From Nocardioides mangrovicus (GTDB lineage Bacteria > Actinomycetota > Actinomycetes > Propionibacteriales > Nocardioidaceae), in assembly GCF_003674065.1 (NCBI RefSeq), contig NZ_RDBE01000010.1, positions 183,649 through 247,648 of the forward strand: a DNA stretch of 64,000 nucleotides. Direction: 5' to 3'. The notes beneath the pieces were generated by a model. It made no database searches and was not told the origin of the DNA. It was given only the letters and a program-made list of their open reading frames with translations. The position numbers were made by a program, and so were the translations under genes. Below are positions 1 to 9,037 of this stretch, piece after piece (positions within the stretch are counted from its first letter, which is position 1; each line of letters opens with the position of its first letter).

Positions 1-2
1 TG

Positions 3-2456
3 GCCAAGGTGATCGCCGCAGCCCCCACCCGCGACGCCGCCCTCGACCTGCTGCACGAGGCGCTCACCGAGAGTCGCGTGCACGGGGTGGTGACCAACCT
101 CGGGCTGCTGCGCGGGCTGACCGAGGACCTGCGGCTGCGCAGCGCCAGCCATGCCACCTCGACGCTGGCCAGCACCGCCGACCCCGAGCCGCGCATCGAC
201 GTGGTGGAGGCCGGCGCGATGACCACCGTGCAGGACCTCCCGGGCCGGATCGGCTACTGGCAGGTCGGGGTGCCGCCGTCGGGGCCGATGGACCCGGTCT
301 CGCTGCGCGAGGCCAACCTGGCGGTGGGCAACCCGCCGCAGGCTCCGGGGCTCGAGGTCACCGCGACCGGTCCCCGGCTGCGGTTCTCGACGGCGTCGGT
401 GGTGTGCGTGACCGGGGCGCCCGCGGACGTCCGCGTGGACGACGAGGCGGTGCCGATGTGGCAGCCGGTGGAGGTGCCGGCGGGCTCGGAGCTGGCCATC
501 GGCACCGCGGAGGGACCCGGCCTGCGGCTCGCGGTGGCGGTGCGCGGCGGCCTGGAGGTGCCGCGCTACCTGGGCAGCTGCTCCACCTTCACCCTGGGCG
601 GCTTCGGCGGTCACGCCGGCCGGGCGCTGCAGCCCGGCGACGTGCTGCGGCCGGGCTCGCCGGACGCCGACGAGCCGCACCCCTGCCTGCCCGAGGGCGC
701 CACGCTGGGCCGCATCGGCGGACCGACGCCACCCGAGCGGCGTCCGCACCTGACCTCGCAGTGGCAGCTGGCCGTGACCGAGGGCCCCCACGCGGCACCG
801 GAGTTCTTCACCCGCGAGGACCTCGAGACCTTCTACGCCACCGACTACGAGGTGCACTTCAACTCCGCGCGCACCGGCGTCCGGCTCATCGGGCCGCGGC
901 CCCGGTGGGCCCGCGACGACGGCGGCGAGGCCGGGCTGCACCCCTCCAACATCCACGACACCCCGTACGCCGTGGGAGCCGTGGACTTCACCGGCGACAC
1001 CCCGATCATCCTGGGTCCCGACGGCCCCTCGCTGGGCGGCTTCGTGTGCCCGGCCGCCGTCGCCAGCGGCGACCTGTGGAAGCTGGGCCAGCTCCGACCC
1101 GGCGACACCGTGCGCTTCGTGCCGGTGCGCGCGGCCGACGCCCCCGGCCTCGACGAGGCCCGCGCGTCGGCCACCGTGCCGCGACCCGGCGGCGACGGCG
1201 ACGACGGCGTGCTCGGTCGCACCGAGGCCACCGACGCCGACCCGGGCGTCACCTACCGCCGCGACGGCGACGACAACGTGCTGGTCGAGTACGGCGAGCA
1301 GACGCTCGACCTGGGCCTGCGGATGCGCGTCCACGCGCTGATGACCCGCCTGGAGGAGCAGGCTCCCGCCGGCGTGGTGGACCTGACGCCGGGCATCCGC
1401 TCGCTGCAGGTGCACACCGACCCCGACGTGCTGCCCGCCGACCGGCTCACCGGACTGCTGCGCGAGATCGAGGCCGACCTGCCGTCCACCGGCGACCTGG
1501 TCGTGCCCTCCCGCACGGTGCGGCTGCCGCTCTCGTGGGACGACCCGGCCACCCGGCTGGCCATCGAGCGGTACATGACGGGCGTCCGCGACGACGCGCC
1601 CTGGACGCCGTCGAACCTGGAGTTCATCCGCCGCATCAACGGCCTGGACAGCATCGACGACGTGCGCCGCGTGGTCTTCGACGCCAGTTACCTGGTGCTC
1701 GGCCTCGGCGACGTCTACCTGGGCGCCCCGGTGGCCACGCCGCTGGACCCGCGGCACCGGCTGGTGACCACGAAGTACAACCCCGCCCGCACCTGGACCG
1801 CGGAGAACTCCGTGGGCATCGGCGGGGCGTACCTGTGCGTCTACGGCATGGAGGGCCCCGGCGGCTACCAGTTCGTGGGCCGCACGGTGCAGGTGTGGAA
1901 CCGCTGGCGCCGCGGCGGGCTGTTCGACGCGCAGCCCTGGGCGCTGCGCTTCTTCGACCGCATCGAGTGGTACCCGGTCTCGGCCGAGGAGCTGCTGGAG
2001 CTGCGGGCCGAGACCGACGCCGGCCGGGGCCGCTACGAGAGCGTCGAGGGCAGCTTCGCGCTGGCCGATCACGAGCGCTTCCTGGCCGAGCACGCCACCT
2101 CGATCGAGGCCTTCCGCGCCACCCAGGCGGCCGCCTTCGAGGCCGAGAAGCAGCGCTGGCGCGCGTCGGGTGAGTTCGACGTGCGCCCCGAACCCGCACC
2201 GACGCCCGTCGCCGCGGAGCCCGACCTGCCCGAGGGCGCCGTCGCCGTCCGGGCCCCGTTCGTGGCCACCGTGTGGCAGGTCTCGGCCCGGCCGGGCACC
2301 AGCGTCACGGAGGGCGACCCGCTGATCTCGCTGGAGGCGATGAAGATGGAGACCCCGCTGCGCGCACCCGCCGACGCCGACGTCGTCGAGGTGTACGTCG
2401 AGCCGGGCGCCCAGGTGGCGCCGGGCCAGGTGCTGCTCGCGGTGCGGTCGCGATGA
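3..2456 (+). CDS. Urea carboxylase, 5'-truncated by the window edge
   Basis: The reading frame is open from the window edge, so the gene begins upstream and the GTG at 9 is not its start. Visible domains in order are the C-terminal end of a biotin-carboxylase domain (AKVIAAAPTR, residues 1-55), a KipA/allophanate-hydrolase-subunit-2-like domain (about 65-380), a KipI/subunit-1-like domain (about 430-690), and a C-terminal biotinyl domain with EAMKM, whose biotinylated lysine codon is at 2343-2345. This order is diagnostic of urea carboxylase (EC 6.3.4.6), which makes allophanate from urea, ATP and bicarbonate in the cytoplasm. The stop overlaps the allophanate hydrolase start by 4 bp (ATGA), which couples the two pathway steps. 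Confidence 0.95.
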   Translation, partial: AKVIAAAPTRDAALDLLHEALTESRVHGVVTNLGLLRGLTEDLRLRSASHATSTLASTADPEPRIDVVEAGAMTTVQDLPGRIGYWQVGVPPSGPMDPVSLREANLAVGNPPQAPGLEVTATGPRLRFSTASVVCVTGAPADVRVDDEAVPMWQPVEVPAGSELAIGTAEGPGLRLAVAVRGGLEVPRYLGSCSTFTLGGFGGHAGRALQPGDVLRPGSPDADEPHPCLPEGATLGRIGGPTPPERRPHLTSQWQLAVTEGPHAAPEFFTREDLETFYATDYEVHFNSARTGVRLIGPRPRWARDDGGEAGLHPSNIHDTPYAVGAVDFTGDTPIILGPDGPSLGGFVCPAAVASGDLWKLGQLRPGDTVRFVPVRAADAPGLDEARASATVPRPGGDGDDGVLGRTEATDADPGVTYRRDGDDNVLVEYGEQTLDLGLRMRVHALMTRLEEQAPAGVVDLTPGIRSLQVHTDPDVLPADRLTGLLREIEADLPSTGDLVVPSRTVRLPLSWDDPATRLAIERYMTGVRDDAPWTPSNLEFIRRINGLDSIDDVRRVVFDASYLVLGLGDVYLGAPVATPLDPRHRLVTTKYNPARTWTAENSVGIGGAYLCVYGMEGPGGYQFVGRTVQVWNRWRRGGLFDAQPWALRFFDRIEWYPVSAEELLELRAETDAGRGRYESVEGSFALADHERFLAEHATSIEAFRATQAAAFEAEKQRWRASGEFDVRPEPAPTPVAAEPDLPEGAVAVRAPFVATVWQVSARPGTSVTEGDPLISLEAMKMETPLRAPADADVVEVYVEPGAQVAPGQVLLAVRSR

Positions 2457-4120
2457 GCGCCCGCACCCGCGTGGAGGCCGCGCTGGCCCGGCTGGTCGAG
2501 GTCGAGCGGCCCGAGGTCTGGATCAGCCTGCGCGAGCCCGCGGAGCTGCTGGCGCAGGCCGACGACGTCGACGCCCGGGTCGCGGCCGGCGAGCAGCTGC
2601 CGCTGGCCGGTCTCGTGGCGGCGGTGAAGGACAACATCGACGTCGCCGGGCTGGCCACCACCGCCGGTGCGGCCTCCTACGCCTACGAGCCGGCGGCCGA
2701 CGCTCCTGGCGTGGCCCGGCTGCGCGCGGCCGGTGCGGTGGTGCTGGGCAAGACCAACCTCGACCAGTTCGCCACCGGCCTGGTGGGCACCCGCAGCCCG
2801 TTCGGCGCCGTCCGCAACGCCTGGGACCCCGCCCGCATCTCGGGCGGCTCCAGCTCGGGGTCGGCCGTCGCGGTGGCCCTCGGCGTCGTCGACCTGGCGC
2901 TGGGCACCGACACCGCCGGCTCCGGCCGGGTGCCGGCGGCCCTCAACGGCATCGTCGGCGTGAAGCCCACCAGGGGGCTGATCCCCACCACGGGCGTGGT
3001 GCCCGCCTGCCGGACGCTCGACTGCGTCACCGTGCTCGCCCGCGACCTGCGGCTGGCCCGCCGCGCCGCGATGCTGATGAGCGGCCCCGACGGCGTCGAC
3101 CCGCTGGCCCGCGCGTCACAGCCGGGACGAGCGCTCCCGGCCGTGCCCAGGGTGGCCGTGCCGGACGACCTCGGCGAGCTGGCGCCCGGCTGGGCGGCGG
3201 CCTTCGAGGCGGTGGTGGAAACCCTGCGCAGCCAGGGCGTCGAGGTGGTCGAGGTCGACGTCGCGCCGCTGCTCGAGGCGGCCACCCTGCTCTACGGCGG
3301 CGCGTTCGTGGCCGAGCGCACCGCAGCGGTGGGCGACCACGTGGCGGCTCACCCCGAGCTGGTCGGCACCGACCTCGACCCCACCGTCGCGGCCATCGTC
3401 TCGGCCGGTGCCACGGCGAGCGCCGTGGACTACTTCCGCGACCGGGAGCTGCTCGAGCGACTCGGCCAGCAGGGGCTGAGGTTCCTCGCGGACTGCTCCG
3501 CGCTGCTCACCCCCACCACCACCTGGCACCCGACGCTGGCCGAGGTGGCCGACGACCCGGTCGGCGCCAACAGCCGGATGGGGCGCTTCACCAACTTCGC
3601 CAACCTGCTCGACCTCTCCGCGCTCGCGGTGCCGGCCGGAGTGGTCGACGGGCTGCCGTTCGGCGTCATGCTCACCGGCGCCGCCCACGACGACGCGCTG
3701 CTGGAGCAGATCGCCACCCTGCTGCAGCCCGACGTCGACCTGCTGGTGGTCGGCGCCCACCTCTCCGGTCAGCCCCTCAACCACCAGCTGGTGGCCGCGG
3801 GCGGCTCGCTGGTGGGTCCGGCGCTAACGGCACCGGCGTACCGGCTGCACCGGCTGGCCACCACCCCGCCCAAGCCCGGGCTGCGACGCGTGGCCGACGG
3901 GGGCGAGGCCGTGCGCGGCGAGGTGTGGCGACTGCCCGCGCCGGGACTGGCCGGGCTGCTGGCCGCGCTCCCCGCGCCGATGACGCTGGGCCCGGTGGAG
4001 CTGGCCGACGGGAGCACCGTCGTCGGCTTCGGCTGCGAGCCCGTGGCGCTCGCCGGCGCCGAGGACATCACGGCCCACGGCGGCTGGGCCGACTACCTCG
4101 CGACACAATCGATGCGGTGA
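2453..4120 (+). CDS. atzF: Allophanate hydrolase (amidase-signature family)
   Basis: 555 aa. It completes the urea amidolyase pathway by cleaving allophanate to ammonia and CO2. The amidase-signature domain spans roughly residues 1-415, with the catalytic Lys at about 59 (AVKDNID), a Ser-rich loop GGSSSGS at 131-137 and the nucleophile in DTAGSGR at about 157. A C-terminal AtzF-type domain (about 425-555, starting VVGAHLSGQPLN) is retained, which separates it from generic amidases and GatA. The start ATG lies in the stop of the urea carboxylase gene and its own stop overlaps the TetR gene by 4 bp, so the three form one transcription unit. No urease genes are in view, so this is probably the urea-use route here (inference). 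Confidence 0.93.
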   Translation: MSARTRVEAALARLVEVERPEVWISLREPAELLAQADDVDARVAAGEQLPLAGLVAAVKDNIDVAGLATTAGAASYAYEPAADAPGVARLRAAGAVVLGKTNLDQFATGLVGTRSPFGAVRNAWDPARISGGSSSGSAVAVALGVVDLALGTDTAGSGRVPAALNGIVGVKPTRGLIPTTGVVPACRTLDCVTVLARDLRLARRAAMLMSGPDGVDPLARASQPGRALPAVPRVAVPDDLGELAPGWAAAFEAVVETLRSQGVEVVEVDVAPLLEAATLLYGGAFVAERTAAVGDHVAAHPELVGTDLDPTVAAIVSAGATASAVDYFRDRELLERLGQQGLRFLADCSALLTPTTTWHPTLAEVADDPVGANSRMGRFTNFANLLDLSALAVPAGVVDGLPFGVMLTGAAHDDALLEQIATLLQPDVDLLVVGAHLSGQPLNHQLVAAGGSLVGPALTAPAYRLHRLATTPPKPGLRRVADGGEAVRGEVWRLPAPGLAGLLAALPAPMTLGPVELADGSTVVGFGCEPVALAGAEDITAHGGWADYLATQSMR

Positions 4121-4812
4121 GCGCCCCGGACGGCAAGGTCACCCCTCGCGTGGGGAGGCCCCGCGCGAACCCGCGCGACGACGACGGTCTCGATGCCCGC
4201 GAGCAGATCCTCGACGCGGCGGCCGCCCTGTTCGCCGAGCACGGCTACGCCGGCACCTCCACCCGCGCCATCGCCGAGCGCGTCGGGATCCGGCAGGCCT
4301 CGCTGTACTACCACGTGGCGGGCAAGGACGACCTGCTGCTGGAGCTGCTCGAGCGCTCCGTGCGTCCCAGCCTGGACTTCGTGGCCGACCTGCTGCGGCT
4401 GGGCGCGGGTGAGCGACGCTACGCCGCGCTCCACGCGCTGGCGGTGATCGACGTCGGGACCCTGCTGGCCACCCCCCACAACATCGGCACCCTCTACTTG
4501 ACCCACGAGGTGCAGCAGCCGAGGTTCGAGCCCTTCCACCGCCACCGCGCCGAGCTGCGGTCGGCCTACGTGGAGCTGGCCGGCTCGGAGTTCGCTGGCA
4601 GCTGCTGCCTGCAGCTGGTGGAGATGGTGATCGGGCTGCGCCGCGACCGCGAGCCCGCGCCGGCCGAGTCCGCCGGGCTGCGCGAGGAGATCGCCACGGC
4701 CTGCCTGCGCGTGGTCGGGCTGGCGCCCGGACGGGTGGCCGCTGCGGCGCGCGAGGGCGCACGGCTGGTGGAGCAGCTCGCCGGCGAGGGGTCCCGTACG
4801 CCGCCCGCATAG
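4117..4812 (+). CDS. TetR/AcrR family transcriptional regulator
   Basis: 231 aa from GTG 4117, which overlaps the preceding stop (GTGA). The N-terminal helix-turn-helix is clear: REQILDAAAALFAEHGYAGT, then TRAIAERVGI and ASLYYHVAGKDDLLLELL, residues about 27-85. The C-terminal ligand domain is not recognisable by eye. Being last in the urea carboxylase/allophanate hydrolase unit, it is probably that unit's local repressor and autoregulated (inference). The operator would lie upstream of the carboxylase gene, outside the window. Confidence 0.9.
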   Translation: MSAPDGKVTPRVGRPRANPRDDDGLDAREQILDAAAALFAEHGYAGTSTRAIAERVGIRQASLYYHVAGKDDLLLELLERSVRPSLDFVADLLRLGAGERRYAALHALAVIDVGTLLATPHNIGTLYLTHEVQQPRFEPFHRHRAELRSAYVELAGSEFAGSCCLQLVEMVIGLRRDREPAPAESAGLREEIATACLRVVGLAPGRVAAAAREGARLVEQLAGEGSRTPPA

Positions 4813-4815
4813 GGT
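4810..4815 (+). promoter_or_regulatory. -10 box for otsA, leaderless spacing
   Basis: TAGGGT, with 6 nt to the GTG start at 4822. It overlaps the TetR stop codon. No ribosome binding site fits between it and the start, so a leaderless transcript is predicted. Confidence 0.5.
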
Positions 4816-4821
4816 GGGGCG

Positions 4822-6231
4822 GTGAGCGGATCGGGTGCCGAGCTGGTCGTCGTGGCCAACCGGCTGGCCTTCGACCGAGTGGTCGAGGACGACGGCAGCG
4901 TCGCGTGGCGCCGCTCCCCCGGCGGCCTGGTCTCCGCGCTGATGCCGGTGATGCGGGCCAACCATGGCGCCTGGATCGGCTGGCCCGGCGACACCACGGA
5001 CGAGACCGACGGCGCCGAGATCGAGCCCTTCGAGCAGGACGGCCTGCAGCTGGTGCCGGTCACGATGAGCACGCGGGAGTACGAGGAGTTCTACGAGGGC
5101 TTCTCCAACGCGACGCTGTGGCCGCTCTACCACGACCTGGTGGCCAAGCCGGAGTTCCACCGTGAGTGGTGGGACGCCTACGTCGAGGTCAACCAGCGCT
5201 TCGCCCGCCGCGCGGCCGAGGTGGCCGCCGAGGGCGCCGTGGTGTGGGTGCAGGACTACCAGCTGCAGCTGGTGCCGCAGCTGCTGCGCGAGCTGCGGCC
5301 CGACCTGCGCATCGGCTTCTACCTGCACATCCCGTTCCCGCCGGCGGAGCTGTTCCAGCAGCTTCCCTGGCGCCGGCAGATCCTCGAGGGCCTGCTCGGT
5401 GCCGACCTGGTGGGCTTCCAGCTGCCCGGCGGGGCGCAGAACTTCATCCGGCTGGTGCGCAGCCGGGTGGGGCACAAGACCCAGCGCGACACGATCCTGC
5501 TCCCCGACGGCCGCGAGGTCCGGGCGCGGGCGTTCCCGATCTCCATCGACGCCGAGTCCTACGAGGAGATGGCGCGCACCGACGCGGTCAAGGCGCGCTC
5601 GGAGGAGATCCGGACGGTGCTCGGCGACCCGCGGGTGGTGTTCCTCGGCATCGACCGGCTCGACTACACCAAGGGCATCTTCGCGCGGCTGCGGGCCTTC
5701 GCCGAGCTGCTGGTCGACGGCGAGCTCGAGGTCGGCGACGCCGTGTTCGTCCAGGTGGCCACGCCCTCGCGCGAGCGGGTGGACCAGTACCGCATGCTGC
5801 GCGACGAGATCGACCGGCTGGTCGGGCGCATCAACGGCGACCTGGGCAGCATCGGCCGTCCCGCCATCAGCTACCTGCACTCCTCCTACCCGCCGGAGGA
5901 GATGGCGGCGCTCTACCGCGCGGCCGACGTCATGGTGGTCACGCCGCTGCGCGACGGGATGAACCTGGTGGCCAAGGAGTACGTCGCCTGCCGCTACGAC
6001 GACGACGGCGCGCTGGTGCTCTCGGAGTTCGCCGGCGCGGCCGCCGAGCTGCGCCAGGCGTACCTGGTCAACCCCTACGACATCAACGGGATGAAGGCGC
6101 AGATGCTCGCCGCCGCCCGGGCCGAGCCCAAGGAGCGCACCCGCCGGATGAAGGCGATGCGCAAGACCGTGCACGAGCACGACGTCGACGCCTGGGCCCG
6201 GGCGTTCCTCGACGCCTTGCGCGGAACATAG
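4822..6231 (+). CDS. otsA: Trehalose-6-phosphate synthase, GT20
   Basis: 469 aa, the normal length of a stand-alone synthase. It transfers glucose from UDP- or GDP-glucose to glucose-6-phosphate, the first step of OtsAB trehalose synthesis, in the cytoplasm. Family marks are NR at 13-14, the SPGGL loop at 32-36, WVQDYQL near 142-148, [17 protein letters not shown] near residue 275 and the donor-binding [13 protein letters not shown] segment. There is no trehalose-phosphatase domain and no otsB next door, so the phosphatase must be elsewhere. It has its own predicted promoter over the end of the TetR gene and is probably transcribed separately from the urea genes. Confidence 0.95.
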   Translation: MSGSGAELVVVANRLAFDRVVEDDGSVAWRRSPGGLVSALMPVMRANHGAWIGWPGDTTDETDGAEIEPFEQDGLQLVPVTMSTREYEEFYEGFSNATLWPLYHDLVAKPEFHREWWDAYVEVNQRFARRAAEVAAEGAVVWVQDYQLQLVPQLLRELRPDLRIGFYLHIPFPPAELFQQLPWRRQILEGLLGADLVGFQLPGGAQNFIRLVRSRVGHKTQRDTILLPDGREVRARAFPISIDAESYEEMARTDAVKARSEEIRTVLGDPRVVFLGIDRLDYTKGIFARLRAFAELLVDGELEVGDAVFVQVATPSRERVDQYRMLRDEIDRLVGRINGDLGSIGRPAISYLHSSYPPEEMAALYRAADVMVVTPLRDGMNLVAKEYVACRYDDDGALVLSEFAGAAAELRQAYLVNPYDINGMKAQMLAAARAEPKERTRRMKAMRKTVHEHDVDAWARAFLDALRGT

Positions 6232-6234
6232 TCT
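6229..6234 (+). promoter_or_regulatory. -10 box for the downstream hydrolase, leaderless spacing
   Basis: TAGTCT, 7 nt before ATG 6242. Its first three bases are the otsA stop codon. Confidence 0.45.
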
Positions 6235-6241
6235 GGTCGGC

Positions 6242-7393
6242 ATGGACCTGATCCCGAAGCCGGACCAGGTCGTCTCCGCGGCGTCGAACCTGGCCCACTC
6301 CCTGGTCTACGGCGGCCTGGCCGACCTGCGCCCGATGCCGCGCACTCTCATCGACGACGGCCCGCTGCGCGAGGTCTACCACTACCGCCCCCAGCGCACC
6401 GTCCGCGAGACCGGCGACCCGGTGCTGCTGGTGACCCCGCTGGCCGCCCCGGCGCTGTGCTACGACCTGCGGCGCGGCTGCTCGCTGATCGAGCACCTGG
6501 TGCAGCAAGGGCGCCCGACCTACCTCGTGGAGTACGGCGAGATCAGCTTCCGCGACCGCAACCTGGGCATGGAGCACTGGATCAACGAGGTCGTGCCCGA
6601 GGCCGTCCGTGCGGTCGCCGAGCACGCCGGCGGCCGGCCCGTGCACATCGTCGGCTGGAGCCTGGGCGGCATCTTCGCGGTGCTCGCCGCCGCCGACTCG
6701 GCGTCCTTGCCCATCGCCTCGCTGACCGTGCTGGGCTCGCCGTTCGACGTCACCCAGGTGCCGCTGATCGCACCGATCCGGCCGCTGCTGGACTTCGACG
6801 CCGGCCTGATCACCCGCGCCTACCGACTGCTCGGCGGGGCCCCGAAGGCCCTGGTGCGCACCGCCTTCCAGCTCAGCAGCATCTCCGACCACCTCACCAA
6901 GCCGTTCGTGAAGCTGGTCTCGCTCGACGACGCCGAGTACCTCGCCCAACTCGAGGCGGTGGAGCGGTTCACCGCGGCGATGACGGCGTACCCGGGACGC
7001 ACGTTCGGCCAGCTGTACCACCGGATGATCAAGGGCAACGAGCTGGTCGACGGCAGCTGGGAGATCGGCGGCCGCGAGATCCGGCTCGACGCCATCACCG
7101 TGCCGGTGCTGGTGTTCGCCGGCAACACCGACGGCATCGCGCCGGTCAACGCCGTCCGCGCGCTGCTGCCGCTGCTGCCGAACGCCGAGGTACGTCTCGA
7201 GATCGTGCCCGGGGGCCACCTGGGCATGCTCACCGGGCGCGCCGCTCGCGGCACCACCTGGCCGACGCTGGACGAGTGGCTGGACGAGAAGTCCGCCGCG
7301 CAGACCTCCAAGCGGGCCGACCCGAAGGCGATCGGCAGCAACCCGCGGCGGCGGTACTCCTCCTCGGCCACCCGGGGCCTGGCCAAGAAGTGA
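6242..7393 (+). CDS. Alpha/beta hydrolase of the PHA-synthase-like family
   Basis: 383 aa. The nucleophile elbow GWSLGG places the catalytic Ser at about 140. The N-terminal layout (TPLAAPALCYDLRRGCSLIEHLVQQG, split by family-typical PTYLVEYG) resembles PhaC-type and related actinobacterial hydrolases, but a true class I/III PHA synthase uses Cys in this position, so polymerisation is doubtful. The late acidic and His residues sit in NTDGIAPVNAV and PGGHLGM. The last 35 residues form a basic, Ser-rich tail (RADPKAIGSNPRRRYSSS), possibly for surface or granule contact. The substrate is unknown. The lipase gene starts inside its stop codon. Confidence 0.75.
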   Translation: MDLIPKPDQVVSAASNLAHSLVYGGLADLRPMPRTLIDDGPLREVYHYRPQRTVRETGDPVLLVTPLAAPALCYDLRRGCSLIEHLVQQGRPTYLVEYGEISFRDRNLGMEHWINEVVPEAVRAVAEHAGGRPVHIVGWSLGGIFAVLAAADSASLPIASLTVLGSPFDVTQVPLIAPIRPLLDFDAGLITRAYRLLGGAPKALVRTAFQLSSISDHLTKPFVKLVSLDDAEYLAQLEAVERFTAAMTAYPGRTFGQLYHRMIKGNELVDGSWEIGGREIRLDAITVPVLVFAGNTDGIAPVNAVRALLPLLPNAEVRLEIVPGGHLGMLTGRAARGTTWPTLDEWLDEKSAAQTSKRADPKAIGSNPRRRYSSSATRGLAKK

Positions 7394-8295
7394 GGCGGCT
7401 GCTGGCGGCCGCTCTGCTGCTCGTGCTCGCGGGGTGCGGAGGTGGGACGACGGCGACGCCTGCGCGGCCCACCACATCGCCGACCGCGTCGGGCTCGTTC
7501 TCGCTGGTGCCGGCCCACGCGCGCTACGTCGCGCTCGGCGACTCCTACACCGCAGCGCCGTACGTCTACCTCACCGACGTCGCCCAGGGCTGCCTGCGCT
7601 CGGACCACAACTACCCGGCCCTGCTGGCGAAACGGCTCGGCGCACGGCTCACCGACGTCTCCTGCAGCGCGGCCGACACCACCGACGTCGAGGGCTCGCA
7701 GCGCACCTTCCAGGGCACTCGTCCGCCGCAGCTGGCTGCCGTCGGCTCCGACACCGACCTGGTGACGATCGGCCTGGGCGGCAACGACTTCGGGCTCTTC
7801 GCCTCCTTGGTGAGCGGCTGTCCGATCACCGGACCGAACGGCCAGAGCTTCGGGCTGCAGTCGGGTACGGCGTGCGGCCGGGTGGACGTCGCGGCCGCCC
7901 TGGGCGACCTGCCGAAGATCCGCGAGCGACTGGTGTCCGTCGTGCGAGCCGTGCAGGCGAAGGCTCCGAACGCCACCGTCGTGCTGGTGGGCTACCCCCG
8001 GATCGCGTCGACCGGCGCGCAGTGCCGCTCGCTGCTGCCGATCTCGCAGACCGACGCCGTCGCCGCCGACCGCGTGACCAAGGCCCTCTCGACCGCGATG
8101 GCCGCCGCCGCGCGGCAGACCGGCGCCGGCTTCGTGAACATGTACGCCGCCTCCGCCGGCCACGACGTCTGCGCGGGCAAACGGGCCTGGGTCAACGGCA
8201 TCCACACCGACACCGACCGCGCCGCCCCCCTCCACCCCTTCCTGGCCGAGCAGCGGGCGGTGGCCGATCGGGTCGCGGCCGCGTTGGCGGGGTAG
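7390..8295 (+). CDS. SGNH/GDSL-family lipase/esterase lipoprotein
   Basis: 301 aa from GTG 7390, overlapping the previous stop by 4 bp. The N-terminus is a lipoprotein signal with lipobox LAGC (Cys about 16), followed by a Thr/Ser/Pro linker. SGNH blocks visible are ALGDSYTA (nucleophile Ser), GLGGNDFG (oxyanion Gly/Asn) and the C-terminal block ending APLHP with the catalytic His. Paired Cys residues suggest disulfides outside the membrane. It resembles the Streptomyces secreted GDSL lipase group; the substrate is unknown. The stop codon lies inside a large palindrome, so mRNA 3'-end formation or stability may depend on that hairpin. Confidence 0.88.
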   Translation: MRRLLAAALLLVLAGCGGGTTATPARPTTSPTASGSFSLVPAHARYVALGDSYTAAPYVYLTDVAQGCLRSDHNYPALLAKRLGARLTDVSCSAADTTDVEGSQRTFQGTRPPQLAAVGSDTDLVTIGLGGNDFGLFASLVSGCPITGPNGQSFGLQSGTACGRVDVAAALGDLPKIRERLVSVVRAVQAKAPNATVVLVGYPRIASTGAQCRSLLPISQTDAVAADRVTKALSTAMAAAARQTGAGFVNMYAASAGHDVCAGKRAWVNGIHTDTDRAAPLHPFLAEQRAVADRVAAALAG

Positions 8296-8357
8296 TCCGA
8301 GACGAGATGGTTGTCGATCAGCCCTCGGAACAACCATTTCGTCTCTGACTATCCCGC
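8287..8357. repeat. Palindrome P1, 28-bp arms, overlaps a stop codon
   Basis: The arms are 8287-8314 and 8330-8357, 25 of 28 positions complementary by hand, with a 15-nt loop. The left arm contains the lipase TAG stop. The outer boundary (TAGTC...GACTA) is shared with the next palindrome at 8378-8436, so the two are probably one repeat family. It could act as a terminator or mRNA-stabilising hairpin. No T-run follows. Confidence 0.7.
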
Positions 8358-8377
8358 TACCCAGGCCCATCCCGGGG

Positions 8378-8436
8378 TAGTCCAGAACGCAATACATGGT
8401 GATCGGCCCCAAAACCATGAAGAACGTTCTGGACTA
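8378..8436. repeat. Palindrome P2, perfect 12-bp outer arms
   Basis: The outer arms TAGTCCAGAACG (8378-8389) and CGTTCTGGACTA (8425-8436) are perfect. An inner stem CATGGT/ACCATG lies at 8395-8400 and 8414-8419, with a 5-nt internal mismatch between the stems. It is preceded by GGGG, like P1. It lies between two plus-strand genes, 16 bp before the next promoter. Confidence 0.7.
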
Positions 8437-8451
8437 GGTCGCGGGCGGTCC

Positions 8452-8457
8452 TAGGCT
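8452..8457 (+). promoter_or_regulatory. -10 box, leaderless spacing
   Basis: TAGGCT, 7 nt before ATG 8465. Confidence 0.5.
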
Positions 8458-8464
8458 CGGGCCC

Positions 8465-9037
8465 ATGGAACCCCTGGTCGCCGACCTCGTCGACGTGCAC
8501 GCCGAGGGGGCGAGGGCCATCGCGGCGGTGGGGGCCGACCAGTGGTCGCTGCCGACGCCGTGCGAGGACTGGGACGTCGCCGACCTGGTGCGGCACCAGG
8601 TCATGGGGCACCGGGTCTTTACCGCGCTGCTGGCCGGCGAGCCCGTGGACCGCGCGACGATGTGGGGCGAGCTGGGCGAGGTCGACCCGGCCCAGCTGAC
8701 GACCCTGTTCGTGGAGTCGGCGCGCGATCTCGAGCGGGCTTTCGACGCCCCGGAGGCGCTGGCCCGGCGGATCACGCTGCCGATCGGGGAGGTGCCGGCG
8801 GAGGCGTCGCTGCACCTGCGGCTGGCCGAGACGATGGTGCACGGCTGGGACCTGGCCCGCGCCACCGGCCAGCAGCCACACTTCCCCGACGACCTGGTCG
8901 AGCGCGAGATCGAGGCCAGCCGACAGCTGCTCCAGCGGGTACCGGCGGGCCACTCGCCGTTCGGCTCCCCGGTCGGGGTGCCCGACGACGCGGCGCCGCT
9001 GGACCGGCTCGCGGCACTCCTGGGCCGCACTCCGTGA
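8465..9037 (+). CDS. TIGR03086-type DinB/mycothiol-dependent isomerase-like protein
   Basis: 190 aa. It matches the maleylpyruvate-isomerase N-terminal/TIGR03086 metal-binding group: [13 protein letters not shown] near residues 32-45 and [10 protein letters not shown] near 120-130 carry conserved His/Asp/Trp residues that would hold a divalent metal in a four-helix DinB fold. These proteins are numerous in mycothiol-producing actinobacteria and are presumed thiol- or metal-dependent enzymes; the reaction here is unknown. Its stop overlaps the ung start by 4 bp (GTGA), so the two are co-transcribed. Confidence 0.8.
   Translation: MEPLVADLVDVHAEGARAIAAVGADQWSLPTPCEDWDVADLVRHQVMGHRVFTALLAGEPVDRATMWGELGEVDPAQLTTLFVESARDLERAFDAPEALARRITLPIGEVPAEASLHLRLAETMVHGWDLARATGQQPHFPDDLVEREIEASRQLLQRVPAGHSPFGSPVGVPDDAAPLDRLAALLGRTP

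Noticed and set aside
4093-6243. A 716-codon minus-strand open frame over the TetR and otsA genes
   Set aside because: It has the composition of an antisense shadow (Val/Leu/His/Arg-rich, no domains), and OtsA motifs are on the plus strand.
6242-7393. Hydrolase at 6.2 kb as a true PHA synthase
   Set aside because: The nucleophile is Ser (GWSLGG) rather than Cys, and no phaA/B/E/P genes are near.
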